Shown: piece by piece, positions 23,524 through 31,607 of the stretch
Numbering within the stretch: the first letter of the stretch is position 1
Layout of the letters: each line of letters begins with the position of its first letter
DNA from: Myxococcaceae bacterium
Lineage (GTDB): Bacteria > Myxococcota > Myxococcia > Myxococcales > Myxococcaceae
Assembly: GCA_016926755.1 (NCBI GenBank)
Contig: JAFGNZ010000052.1
Location: forward strand, 1-39,845
Length of the DNA stretch: 39,845 bases
Reading direction: 5' to 3'
The notes under the pieces: generated by a model
The model's database searches: none
Told to the model about the DNA's origin: nothing
The model's input: the letters and a program-made list of their open reading frames with translations, nothing else
Program-made: the position numbers and the translations under genes

Positions 23524-24492
23524 TCAGAAGGCGGGCAGCTCCATCCCCTTGAAGGCGCGCTCCTCGAGGTACTCCCGGAACTCCTGCTGGTGGCTCTTCA
23601 CCGCCTCCTGGAAGCGGTACCAGTCCGTCTGCTGATACGCCTGCGGCTCCTTCCAGCGCTTGTGGTCATCGACGGCGCTCTGGAACCATGCCTCCTTGTC
23701 GTAGACGGCGAGCATCCTGCCGCCATACTCCTTGCTGCTGGCGAACTCGCGGTAGCGATTGATCCGCTCCCGGCTCAGCTCGTGCTTCGGATCGGGTCCG
23801 CCGATGCACAGCGTGAGATCCCGCACCAGCTCGTCGGCCTTCTGCGCGAGCGCCTTGTCGCTGATGGCCTTGTCCACGTAGCGCGCGAACCGTAGGAACA
23901 TGGTCCGCGCCGCCTCGAGGAAGCGCTGCGTGTTGTCCACCTGGGAGTTGCTCAGCCGCGAGTCCTCCCACACCAGCCCGACCCTGTCAGGCTGGTGCTC
24001 CGCGTCCGCGTGTCCGATGTCGGGGATGAGCCGATCCAGCGTGCCCTGCATCTTGTTGAAGCTGCTGAAGAACCCGACGAAGTTCTGGTGCGCCCAGCTA
24101 TCGGCATAGGTATGGGCGGCCACGCCGATGCGGAAGAGATCTCCCAGCTTCAGCGCCTCGTCGAGGATCCACCTGGCGTGGGGGCTGTCCGGCGTCGTGT
24201 TCAACCGGTGCATCGCGCCGTCCTTGCGTCGCGCACTCTCGACAATCGGGTCACCCGGGGGGAAGTGGAAGAGCGGATAGATGCGGAGGAGCTCCGCCGG
24301 CCGCTTGAGGATGTTGACCGTCTGGCTGATGTAGTTCTGGTACTCGGCCGGGCTCCCCTCGTCGATCGTGTAGACCTTGGTGTTGTCGTCGACGTACTGG
24401 CTCGCGTAGGCGATCGTGCGCGCTTCCTCGGCGCCAAATCCCGCTTTGGCTGCGATGAGATGGCAGATGTAGTGGTGGAATTCGATGTCCAT
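23524..24492 (-). CDS. DUF6765 family protein
   Basis: 322 residues from the ATG at 24492, with GGGGAG seven bases upstream. It begins MDIEFHHYICHLIAAKAGF, followed by AYASQYVDDN, a recurrent opening in this family. A HTYADSWAHQNF segment with two histidines lies mid-protein, together with several conserved-looking His/Asp positions. The spacing of His and Asp residues in an all-helical protein recalls S1/P1 nuclease or phospholipase C-like metal sites, but that is inference and function is unknown. No signal peptide. It is divergent from the lysoplasmalogenase gene across 189 bases. Confidence 0.75.
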   Translation of the reverse strand: MDIEFHHYICHLIAAKAGFGAEEARTIAYASQYVDDNTKVYTIDEGSPAEYQNYISQTVNILKRPAELLRIYPLFHFPPGDPIVESARRKDGAMHRLNTTPDSPHARWILDEALKLGDLFRIGVAAHTYADSWAHQNFVGFFSSFNKMQGTLDRLIPDIGHADAEHQPDRVGLVWEDSRLSNSQVDNTQRFLEAARTMFLRFARYVDKAISDKALAQKADELVRDLTLCIGGPDPKHELSRERINRYREFASSKEYGGRMLAVYDKEAWFQSAVDDHKRWKEPQAYQQTDWYRFQEAVKSHQQEFREYLEERAFKGMELPAF

Positions 24493-24681
24493 GACTGGCT
24501 CCCCGCGCTGGTTGGAAGAGGACCTAGCCAGAACCATGCCGCGAGGGCCCGAACGGGGGATCCGCTCTCACCCGAGGCATCATCGCCGTCTCGAAAGAGA
24601 GCGCCCAGGTGACGGGCACGCATGATCTGCGCCTATCGCGAAGCGGTTCGCAGAAATTGCTCGAGCCATTAGGATGTCCGC

Positions 24682-25380
24682 ATGAGCTTTGGACTGGCCA
24701 GCAGGACCTGGATCCTCGCGAGTGCAGGAGTGCTGGGAGGAGTGGCTTTTTTCGTAGGGCTGGAGCTGGCGCTGCCAGCGCTGCGGCTGGGAGCCAAGGC
24801 CGTTCCCATCCTCTGCCTGCTCGCGTGGCTGTGGCCGGCCCGTGAGCGCTATGCCTGGCTGATCAGTGCGGGCCTCGTCCTCTCGCTGGTGGGGGACCTG
24901 CTGCTGGAGGCGAGCCGGGACCTGTTCCTCCCAGGCCTGGGGGCCTTCCTGCTCGCCCACGTCGTGTACGTCGCCGCCTATGTGACGGTGAGCCGGAGCC
25001 CGAGCCTCATGCGGGGCGTGCCCTTCGCGCTCGTGGGCGTGGGGGCGGGCGTGCTCCTGTGGCCCCAGCTGGGAGGCATGGCGCTGCCGGTGACGGCCTA
25101 TATCGCCGTCATCTGCGCGATGATGTGGCGCTCAGCGGCCATGGTGGGCGGAGGAGGGCTGGAGCGGCGCGAGCAGTGGGCCGCGCTCGCGGGCGCGCTG
25201 CTGTTCGCCGCGAGCGATGGGCTGCTCTCCGTCAAGCTCTTCGTGCGGCCGGTGCCTGGCTCGAGCTACGCCATCATGCTGTTGTATTGGGCCGGACAGC
25301 TCGGCATCACGTTCTCGGCCGGCGGGTCGCGCGCTCGGGGGAGCTCCACGCCCGCGCCCGTGCCGGTACGTGCGCCTTGA
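24682..25380 (+). CDS. Lysoplasmalogenase (YhhN/TMEM86 family)
   Basis: 232 residues with about eight membrane helices. The family's conserved acidic positions are visible in LVLSLVGDLLLEA and LFAASDGLLSVKLF. Members cleave the vinyl-ether bond of lysoplasmalogens in the membrane. Myxobacteria make ether lipids, so the substrate is plausible here; this follows from established knowledge of the group. The stop overlaps a possible start of the following glycosyltransferase gene (TGATG at 25378-25382), so the two may be translationally coupled. A small GCGAA/TTCGC hairpin lies ~31 bases before the start. The ribosome site is weak (AGGATG). Confidence 0.88.
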   Translation: MSFGLASRTWILASAGVLGGVAFFVGLELALPALRLGAKAVPILCLLAWLWPARERYAWLISAGLVLSLVGDLLLEASRDLFLPGLGAFLLAHVVYVAAYVTVSRSPSLMRGVPFALVGVGAGVLLWPQLGGMALPVTAYIAVICAMMWRSAAMVGGGGLERREQWAALAGALLFAASDGLLSVKLFVRPVPGSSYAIMLLYWAGQLGITFSAGGSRARGSSTPAPVPVRAP

Positions 25381-25427
25381 TGAGGGGCGAGGCTGAGCGC
25401 TCGAGGCTCGAACCCCGGGTTTCCGCG

Positions 25428-26684
25428 ATGCGCATCTGCGTAACGACGTTCGGCTCCGAAGGAGACATCCACCCCTATCTCGCCCTCGCCACGGGCCTGC
25501 GGGAGGCGGGGCACGCGGTGGTCTTCGCGAGCGTGGACCGCTATGCCGCCCGGGCGCGCTCCCTCGGGCTCGAGTACGCGACCGTGGGGCGGCCCTGGGT
25601 GGACAAGTCCGGGCCCGAGGTGGCCGCCGCCTTCCGGGAGCGGAACCCCGCGAGGCAGGCCGGGATGTTCACGCGGCTGCTCGAGGAGGACCTCGCCGCC
25701 ACGGTCCTCGGCCTGCTCGAGGTGACGCGCGACGTGGACCTGGTCGTCAGCCATGTCTTCAACGTGGCCGGCACGGCGGCGGCGCGCGCCCACCGGAAGC
25801 CCGTGGTCGTGGGCCACCTGTTCCACAACACGCTGCGGCAGCGGCGGAGCTCCCCGCTCGGGAGCAACCTGGGTCGCCTGGGGAACGCGGTGATGTGGCG
25901 GCTGGCCGAGGCGATGACGCGCCAATACACGGACCCGCCCCTCAACCGAGCCGTGATGGCGGCGGGGCTGGCACCCTGGCGTGACATCCTGTTCCGCTCG
26001 GGCCATTCGGAGCTGTTGAACCTCGTGGCCATCAGCCCGTCGGTCGTCGCGCCGGACCCGCTCTGGGAGGGGCGTTACCGGGTGACGGGGTACTGGTGGA
26101 CGCCCCCCTCTGGCTTCACCCCGGATGCGGCCCTGGCCTCGTTCATCGAAGGGGAGCGGCCGGTGGTGGTGACGTTTGGCTCGATGGGGGGCGCGGATTC
26201 TCGAGCGATGACGGCCACGCTGGTGGAGGCGCTGCGCCGCAGTGGGCGGAAGGCCATTCTCCAGGCCGGCTGGGGCAGCCTGGGGGAGGGCGAGCTGCCG
26301 CCCAACGTGCTGCGCGTGGGCTTCGTTCCCCACGACTGGCTCTTCCCACGCGCCGCGTGCGTCGTTCACCACGGGGGCGCCGGCACCGTCGCGGCGACGC
26401 TCAGGGCTGGAGTCCCTTCCGTCGTGGTGTGGCACCTGGGGGATCAGCCGGTGTGGGGCCGGATCCTGGAGCGCCGCGGCGTCGCACCGCCAGCCATCGC
26501 CCACACCCGGCTCTCCGCTGGGAAGTTGCACCGGGCCCTCGAGCGCGTGCTGAGCGAGGACGGGTTCCGTGAGCGCGCCGGACAGCTGGCGCAGGCGATT
26601 CGCCACGAGGACGGCGTCAGCACGGCCGTGCGGGCGATTGAGAGCGCCGCGGCGGGCACCGGGCGGAGCCGCGTGATGGCATGA
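25428..26684 (+). CDS. GT-B glycosyltransferase, UGT/MGT (GT1) type
   Basis: 418 residues from the ATG at 25428, giving the canonical family start MRICVTTFGSEGDIHPYLAL. An upstream ATG at 25380 coupled to the lysoplasmalogenase stop would add 16 residues. Two Rossmann-like halves. The donor-binding signature HHGGAGTVAATLRAGVPSVV begins at residue 314, preceded by VVVTFGSMG. Such enzymes transfer sugars from nucleotide-sugars to lipids, sterols, polyketides or carotenoids. Overlap with a lipid-ether hydrolase gene hints at a lipid acceptor, but no acceptor can be read from sequence. No membrane segment. Confidence 0.88.
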   Translation: MRICVTTFGSEGDIHPYLALATGLREAGHAVVFASVDRYAARARSLGLEYATVGRPWVDKSGPEVAAAFRERNPARQAGMFTRLLEEDLAATVLGLLEVTRDVDLVVSHVFNVAGTAAARAHRKPVVVGHLFHNTLRQRRSSPLGSNLGRLGNAVMWRLAEAMTRQYTDPPLNRAVMAAGLAPWRDILFRSGHSELLNLVAISPSVVAPDPLWEGRYRVTGYWWTPPSGFTPDAALASFIEGERPVVVTFGSMGGADSRAMTATLVEALRRSGRKAILQAGWGSLGEGELPPNVLRVGFVPHDWLFPRAACVVHHGGAGTVAATLRAGVPSVVVWHLGDQPVWGRILERRGVAPPAIAHTRLSAGKLHRALERVLSEDGFRERAGQLAQAIRHEDGVSTAVRAIESAAAGTGRSRVMA

Positions 26685-26745
26685 TGCGGGCTCGCGCACC
26701 GGTGTCGGCTCTCGTGAGCGCGCGCGAACGAGGAGGCAAGCACGG

Positions 26746-27954
26746 ATGAAGGCCAAGGCCCGCAGAATCAAGTGCCCGCACTGCGGCGCCAACTTGAAGA
26801 TCGACGGGTCCGCGCTCACGGTCACCTGCGAGTTCTGCGGGACGACCTCAGCGCTGGAGGGTGGGCACAAGCAGAGCCGTCCAGCGCCTCCCGTGCCTGC
26901 CGCGAGCACAGGCGCCCGTGCGGGCGTGGGCTGGGAGACTCGCCTGAAGTTCTTCGTCCCCATGCTCGTCGGGCTGGTAGTGGGCGGGTACTCCCTGGCG
27001 CGGGTGCTTCCACGCACGGTGAAGGTGGTCGCGGGCATGGCCCAGTGGCAGGGGACCGGGTCGGCGTTGCTCCTGGACGTCAACGGTGACGGCACTCCGG
27101 AGGTCGTGGGCCGGACCCGCCGCGTGCAATCCGGGGACACGGTGACCGTCTCGGCGTTCGACGCCACGAGCGGGAAGCGGCTCTGGGAGAGCCCGGCCAT
27201 TGGGACGTATTCGACCACCTACCAGCAGCCGCTCGCGGCGGCGGACACGTTGCTCCTGGCCGCGGACGACCTGGGGCAGGTCTTCGGGATCCGGCGCGCG
27301 AACGGGGAGCAGGCGTTCGCGGTGAACCTGGGTGAGCCGGTGAAGGCGTTCTGCCGGGGCGAAGGCGGCGCGCTGGTGGCGCTGACCACGGACGGGAACC
27401 GCAGGGCGCTGGATCCCGCCAAGGGGACGGCCTCCTTCATCAACCGGGAGACTTCGTGCGAGCCGCTCGTCAACGACGCGGCGGGCGACGGCGAGTTCGT
27501 GTCGGATCGGATCGATCTGTCCCGGAGTCGCCCCCGGGTTCCGGGGATGCACGTCAAAGGCGTCCTGGCGGTGGAGACCGCGCAGGTGGTGGTGGGCACG
27601 CGCGGCCCGGGGCGCGCGATCCCGGTGGCCGCCCGCGTGGAGGACAAGGCCGTGATCTGGATGACCGTCCTGCCCGAGCAACCGGCGCTGGCGCGAGATG
27701 AGCCCCCTGCCCTCGCGCTCGCCACCCAGGACGGCGCGTTCGCCCTCTACGAGAGCCGGGACGACGGCGCGCGCCTGGTCCGCTTGAACCTGGCGGACGG
27801 CGGCAGGGTCTGGGACGTGGAGGTCCCGACCGGCACGATGAATGTCTGGGAGTCCATCATCGCTTCGCGCACGCACGTCTACGTGTCCGGCTGGGGACGG
27901 CTGGATGCGTTCGACGTCCAAACGGGCGCGCACGCCTTCCGCATCGGCCACTGA
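26746..27954 (+). CDS. Membrane-anchored zinc-ribbon protein with PQQ-like beta-propeller
   Basis: 402 residues, start supported by GAGGAGG 15 bases upstream. N-terminal zinc ribbon with CPHCG and CEFCG (Cys10, 13, 28, 31), a Pro-rich linker, one membrane helix at ~68-87, then a repeat domain to the end. The repeats alternate 'G..L..LD...G...W' strands (SAFDATSGKRLWES, VFGIRRANGEQAFAV, LDAFDVQTGAHAFRI), the pattern of PQQ-binding-like propellers. The opening blade has LLLDVNGDGTPEVVG, an FG-GAP/calcium-like loop. The ribbon would face the cytosol and the propeller the periplasm. Function unknown. It converges on the next gene with only 23 bases between. Confidence 0.8.
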   Translation: MKAKARRIKCPHCGANLKIDGSALTVTCEFCGTTSALEGGHKQSRPAPPVPAASTGARAGVGWETRLKFFVPMLVGLVVGGYSLARVLPRTVKVVAGMAQWQGTGSALLLDVNGDGTPEVVGRTRRVQSGDTVTVSAFDATSGKRLWESPAIGTYSTTYQQPLAAADTLLLAADDLGQVFGIRRANGEQAFAVNLGEPVKAFCRGEGGALVALTTDGNRRALDPAKGTASFINRETSCEPLVNDAAGDGEFVSDRIDLSRSRPRVPGMHVKGVLAVETAQVVVGTRGPGRAIPVAARVEDKAVIWMTVLPEQPALARDEPPALALATQDGAFALYESRDDGARLVRLNLADGGRVWDVEVPTGTMNVWESIIASRTHVYVSGWGRLDAFDVQTGAHAFRIGH

Positions 27955-27977
27955 GGTGCCTCGCCAGACCCGAGAGT

Positions 27978-28439
27978 TCAGGGAGGGGGGATGCCCTCCT
28001 TGACGACGCGAAGCTCCAGCACGTGGACGTAGTTGAAGAGGGGGAACTCCACCTCGCGCTGGTAGGTCACCTCGATGCGCACGTTGTCGGTGATGTGACT
28101 GCGCTCGATCAGGATCTGCTCGTCCGTCAGCCCCAGGCCTGGGACGACATGGTCGACGCCCCAGCTGTCCGTCTCCACGTGGCTCCCCATCCGGTTGGTG
28201 CGCGAGCGAATCTCCCCACGCAGGATGCCGTCGTTGTTGTTACGACCGGCGAGGTTGAAGGTGGCGCTCACCGCCTCCTCCACGTCCATATTGTCCACGT
28301 AGAAGGGCACCACCTTCGCCGCGACGTAGATGGCGGCGGCGATGATGGCCAGCACCAGGACGGTTCCGAGTTTGTTGGCCAGGTTCTGCACGTTCAACCG
28401 CCTCGCGATGGCCCGCGGCGAGCTTCCAGCGCTCTTCAC
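27978..28439 (-). CDS. DUF4845-like single-pass membrane protein
   Basis: 153 residues from a GTG at 28439, with no clear ribosome site. A GTG 17 codons further in would give an N-terminus beginning (M)QNLANKLG. One membrane helix (~24-42, LGTVLVLAIIAAAIYVAAKV) near the N-terminus, then a small alpha/beta domain ending in strands NVRIEVTYQREVEFPLFNYVHVLEL. Layout and the final 'V.V.Y...VPLF' strand resemble DUF4845 proteins, which often sit near signal peptidase genes. No such neighbour here. Function unknown; it should be inner-membrane anchored with the domain outside the cytosol. Confidence 0.65.
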   Translation of the reverse strand: MKSAGSSPRAIARRLNVQNLANKLGTVLVLAIIAAAIYVAAKVVPFYVDNMDVEEAVSATFNLAGRNNNDGILRGEIRSRTNRMGSHVETDSWGVDHVVPGLGLTDEQILIERSHITDNVRIEVTYQREVEFPLFNYVHVLELRVVKEGIPPP

Positions 28440-28533
28440 CCGGGAGGCCCTGTCCGCATTCTACAGAAGAAAGCGCGCCGAGAGCCAACCGGGCCGCGGG
28501 AGGAGGAGGGGCGACGGTGGAGGCGCGGCTCGG

Positions 28534-29919
28534 TCAGCCGTTGCCGAAGAAGGAGTCGTGAACGGCGTTGAGGCCGGCCGCCGCCTGATCCTCCTGCACC
28601 ACGCAGCTGATGTTTATCTCCGAGGCGCCCTGGGAGATCATCTCGACGTTCACGCCCGCGGCCCCCAGCGTCGAGAACATCCTGCCCGCGGTGCCGCTGG
28701 CGAACTTCATCCCCTCGCCCACCATCGCGAGGATCGCGCGGCCCGGCGTCACCTCCACGGCGCCGAGCTGCTCGAGCGCCGAGCGGACCTTGTCGGGCTC
28801 GGGGAGCCGCTCGACGGTGCACGAGATGCTGACCTCGCTCGTCGAGACGAGATCGACGACGACGCCGTGCTGCTCGAGGGCCCCGAAGACACGGGCGAGG
28901 AAGCCATGCGCGTTGTACATGCGGTTGGACGTGATGGTGAGCACGGTGATCCCGCGCTTCACCGTCACCGCGGTCACCCGGCCCGCCTGCTCGCTCGAGT
29001 AGGGGGCGATCACCGTGCCCTCCGCCTCGGGGCGGAAGCTGTTCTTGATCCGGATGGGCACGTTCGCCGAGACGACGCGCTCCATCGTGAACGGGTGGAG
29101 GACCTCGGAGCCGAAGTACGTCAGCTCGGCGGCCTCGGCGGGCGAGATGCTCGAGAGCACGCGCGCGCTCGACACCTTGCGCGGGTCGGCGGTGAAGATG
29201 CCGTCGACCTCCTTCCAGACCTGGAGCTCGTCGGCCTGATCGCGCCCGAGCCCCGCGGCGATCATCGCGGTGGTGAAGTCGGTATAGCCACGGCCGACCG
29301 CGGCGAGCAGGCCTCCGGGCACCATGCCGAAGAAGCCGGTGACGACCGGCACCTCGTCGCCGCGCGGCCGGCACTTCTCGCCGAGCTGGCCCTGCAGCCG
29401 CTGGAAGAAGGCCGGGTTCACCGCCGTCTCGCTCTCGGAGATCACCTGTGAGAGATCGATGTTGACGGCCTTCACGCCGCGATCATTCAGCACCGCGGCG
29501 AGGATGCGCGCCGAGAGCTTCTCGCCCACCGCGAGCACGTTGTCCTGCGAGCGCGGAGACAGCTCGCGGATCACCGAGATCGCCTCGAGGAAGCTCTTGA
29601 GCCGGCTGAGCTCGTCGGTGACGAACTGCTTCGCCCCGTCGCGGAGCCCGGCGTCGCGCACGCTGTCGCCAACCGCCTTGAAGTGGTTCTGCTCGATCAG
29701 CTCGAGCTCCCGCGCGAACGGGGCGCCCTTGCGCGCGGCGTCGGCGGCGGCGAGCAGCAGGCTGGTGGTGCCCTCGCTCTTGGTGGTGCCGCTCATCGCC
29801 GAGACGACGGCGATCACCGGCTGTCTGGCCAGGGTCCGCTGGATGATCCCGGCGACGTTCTGCATCCGCTCGCCACTGCCGACGCTGGTGCCCCCGAATT
29901 TTTGTACGACGATGCCCAT
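28534..29919 (-). CDS. lysC: Aspartate kinase (lysine-sensitive type layout)
   Basis: 461 residues from the ATG at 29919, giving the standard start MGIVVQKFGGTSVG; an upstream extension is rejected. It phosphorylates aspartate, the first step to lysine, threonine, methionine and diaminopimelate. The amino-acid kinase domain (~1-290) has KFGGTSVG, GRGYTDFTTAMIA and ADPRKV. Two ACT domains follow (~305-460), with VTAVTVKRGITVLTIT and FSTLGAAGVNVEMISQGASEINISC. Length fits monofunctional aspartokinases of the ThrA/LysC class rather than the shorter ~400-residue type. No homoserine dehydrogenase is fused. No other pathway genes are adjacent. Feedback control by the ACT domains is expected; the effector is not predictable here. 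Confidence 0.95.
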   Translation of the reverse strand: MGIVVQKFGGTSVGSGERMQNVAGIIQRTLARQPVIAVVSAMSGTTKSEGTTSLLLAAADAARKGAPFARELELIEQNHFKAVGDSVRDAGLRDGAKQFVTDELSRLKSFLEAISVIRELSPRSQDNVLAVGEKLSARILAAVLNDRGVKAVNIDLSQVISESETAVNPAFFQRLQGQLGEKCRPRGDEVPVVTGFFGMVPGGLLAAVGRGYTDFTTAMIAAGLGRDQADELQVWKEVDGIFTADPRKVSSARVLSSISPAEAAELTYFGSEVLHPFTMERVVSANVPIRIKNSFRPEAEGTVIAPYSSEQAGRVTAVTVKRGITVLTITSNRMYNAHGFLARVFGALEQHGVVVDLVSTSEVSISCTVERLPEPDKVRSALEQLGAVEVTPGRAILAMVGEGMKFASGTAGRMFSTLGAAGVNVEMISQGASEINISCVVQEDQAAAGLNAVHDSFFGNG

Positions 29920-30054
29920 CCTCGAACCCGTCTCCTTCCTTCCGGAGATGCCGCCCAGCCACTGGGCAAGCTGTCCGACAACCATACCAGTTCGGCCAGG
30001 GCACGCCCCGGAGGCTTCCCCCACTCCCGAAGACGCTGTTCACTGGCGTGGGGC

Positions 30055-30074
30055 GAGGCGCTGGGGCACGCCTC
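30055..30074 (-). terminator. Hairpin after the pseudopilin gene
   Basis: GAGGCG (30055-30060) and CGCCTC (30069-30074) with an 8-nt loop, 15 bases beyond the pseudopilin stop. No T-tract follows. Confidence 0.35.
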
Positions 30075-30089
30075 CCTCGCTCGTCAGGG

Positions 30090-30515
30090 CTACCTTGTCG
30101 CGACCTCGCGGGCGTCCTTGGACGAAATGTCCTCGTCGATGCCCTCGCCGCCCGAGGTGCCGTCCGCGGCGTAGGAGATGAGAACGGGTTTGCCGCCCTC
30201 GTTCATGTACACGTACTCGTTGCCCCAGGGGTCCTTCGGGATCTCCTCGAGCACCCGGAGCTCCACCAGCGCGCGCAGGCCCGTGCTGGTGTCCGGGTAC
30301 TGGCCCTTCCGCGTGTAGTAGAGCTTGAGTCCACTCTGGATGTTCTTGATGTCCAGCTCGGCGCGGTCGCGGCGCGCCTGGTTGAGCATGGGGATGACCG
30401 CCACGCCCACCGCCGCGGCGATGAGGCCCAGGATGGTGATCACCACCATGATCTCGATCAGGGTCATGCCGCGGCTGCGGCGGCGCTGCTGCTTCTTCGT
30501 CATCTTCGGATCCAT
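30090..30515 (-). CDS. gspG: Type II secretion major pseudopilin GspG-like
   Basis: 141 residues from the ATG at 30515 (GAGGC upstream). A basic leader RRRSRG is followed by the prepilin-peptidase site and the hydrophobic helix MTLIEIMVVITILGLIAAAV, with Glu at +5. The rest follows GspG: a helix with AELDIKNIQSGLKLYY, GQYPDTSTGLRAL, then DPWGNEYVY and the calcium loop with GTSGGEGIDEDI. Length is standard for GspG. GspG builds the type II secretion pseudopilus in the periplasm. No other gsp genes flank it, so it is an orphan copy or the family has several paralogues. Start alternatives at 30503 keep the same mature protein. Confidence 0.9.
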   Translation of the reverse strand: MDPKMTKKQQRRRSRGMTLIEIMVVITILGLIAAAVGVAVIPMLNQARRDRAELDIKNIQSGLKLYYTRKGQYPDTSTGLRALVELRVLEEIPKDPWGNEYVYMNEGGKPVLISYAADGTSGGEGIDEDISSKDAREVATR

Positions 30516-30675
30516 CGGCTTGCCTCGCGTGACTTTCTGGCAGGCTCGTGAGCGCTGCCGGACGGCGTGTCGCCCACTCCTGCGCTGCTCACCGGAAGGC
30601 AGAGCCACCACGGCATCGGCCTCCGGCTGGAGAGGCCACGAAGCAAGCACCGTGCCCAGGCGCGCCCGGGCAGCA

Positions 30676-30747
30676 TCAACCCAGGCCGAGGGCCTGTCGC
30701 ACGAACGCCTCGTTATCCAGCGCGCCCATGGACGGGTGGGGCTTCAT
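30676..30747 (-). pseudogene. Possible 23-codon remnant coupled to the lipoprotein gene
   Basis: An ATG overlaps the lipoprotein stop (ATGA) and the frame reads MKPHPSMGAL then DNEAFVRQALGLG and TGA at 30676. The final helix looks like a natural protein C-terminus. It may be the scar of a deleted gene, a tiny gene, or chance. Confidence 0.2.
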
Positions 30748-31286
30748 GGGAGGCCGCCATCGAGTGAGCCCGGCGGTGGCCCTGCATCCCCAGCGGAAGA
30801 GTCAACGGGCTTGGCGGGAGCTGGCGGCTTGCCTGCGTCGGGTGCGGCTGGTCCGAGGGGCCCTTCGGGCTCGCCATCCACGACACGCCGGAGGATCCGG
30901 CCATCCGTGCTGACGGCGTACTTCGCGCCCGAATCCAACGGCACGTAGCCTCCGCCACAAGAGGCAGGGTCTTCGTCGATTCGGATGAAGATGACGTTGC
31001 CCTGACGAATGACACGATAGCGATGTGCCTCTTGCCTGTCCCAGCAGGGGCGCTCCTTGGCGCTCGGCGGCAGAAAGTCATTGGCGGCGATCATGACGGC
31101 TTGGAGCACGACGCCCTCCAACTCGTAGAGTGCACCTTGCGTCCCCACTTCGACGGCTGTCCGCTCGAAGAACTGGGGGAAGACGATCGAGCGATCATCC
31201 TCGACCGGCACCGGGCGCGGATCTGGGCGCAGAACGCAAGTGGTGAGGGCGCACCCGAGTACAAGTGGCAGGATTCTCATTTTCAT
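30744..31286 (-). CDS. Hypothetical exported protein, probable lipoprotein
   Basis: 180 residues. The N-terminus MKMRILPLVLGCALTTCVL has a short hydrophobic core and a Cys at 17, but the preceding LTT is an imperfect lipobox. The middle (30-130) is an alpha/beta domain with FFERTAVEVG, a helix AVMIAANDFLPPS, and strands YRVIRQGNVIFIRIDEDPA; it has three further Cys. A GGGYVPLDSGAKYAVSTDGRILRRV strand pair follows. The last 40 residues are Pro/Ala/Asp/Gly-rich and disordered, which is usual for myxobacterial surface lipoproteins. No family recognised. It is preceded 72 bases upstream by the long palindrome. Confidence 0.65.
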   Translation of the reverse strand: MKMRILPLVLGCALTTCVLRPDPRPVPVEDDRSIVFPQFFERTAVEVGTQGALYELEGVVLQAVMIAANDFLPPSAKERPCWDRQEAHRYRVIRQGNVIFIRIDEDPASCGGGYVPLDSGAKYAVSTDGRILRRVVDGEPEGPLGPAAPDAGKPPAPAKPVDSSAGDAGPPPGSLDGGLP

Positions 31287-31357
31287 CAGATCTGAGCCAA
31301 CGCCACAGATAGGCTACTACCTTTCATCCCTCGTGGGTCGGACCATCCCGGTGAGCA

Positions 31358-31414
31358 ACTGTTCGGAAATGTCGGGGGTTTTGGGCCCGAAAAGTCCCGA
31401 CATTCTCGAACAGT
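31358..31414. repeat. 57-nt near-perfect palindrome
   Basis: The two halves pair along the whole length: 24 Watson-Crick pairs and 2 G-T pairs out of 28, with arms starting ACTGTTCG and ending CGAACAGT. It sits 72 bases upstream of the lipoprotein gene start, within a 321-base gap that contains no gene. No target-site duplication is visible. It could be an extruding DNA cruciform, an operator, an element end, or a transcript-ending hairpin without T-tract. Confidence 0.8.
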
Positions 31415-31528
31415 CATGCACGCGGGGCAGCCGTGCGTGCCAGACCCTGCGGGCTCTTGCCGGGAGTTGGCTCGACTCCTCTGCAAACGGCTCTGCTCGG
31501 GTGTCAGGTCATACGCCTGCCTGTCTGC

Positions 31529-31555
31529 TCCTGCTCAACACCCTCAAGAGCAGGA
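31529..31555 (-). terminator. Hairpin beyond the PH-like membrane protein gene
   Basis: TCCTGCTC (31529-31536) and GAGCAGGA (31548-31555) with an 11-nt loop, about 52 bases past the stop of the leftward gene. No T-tract follows. Confidence 0.35.
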
Positions 31556-31607
31556 CGCGCCTCCCCTCTATCGCCCTGAGTTCACATCGGATCGTTCTCC
31601 TGCCTCG

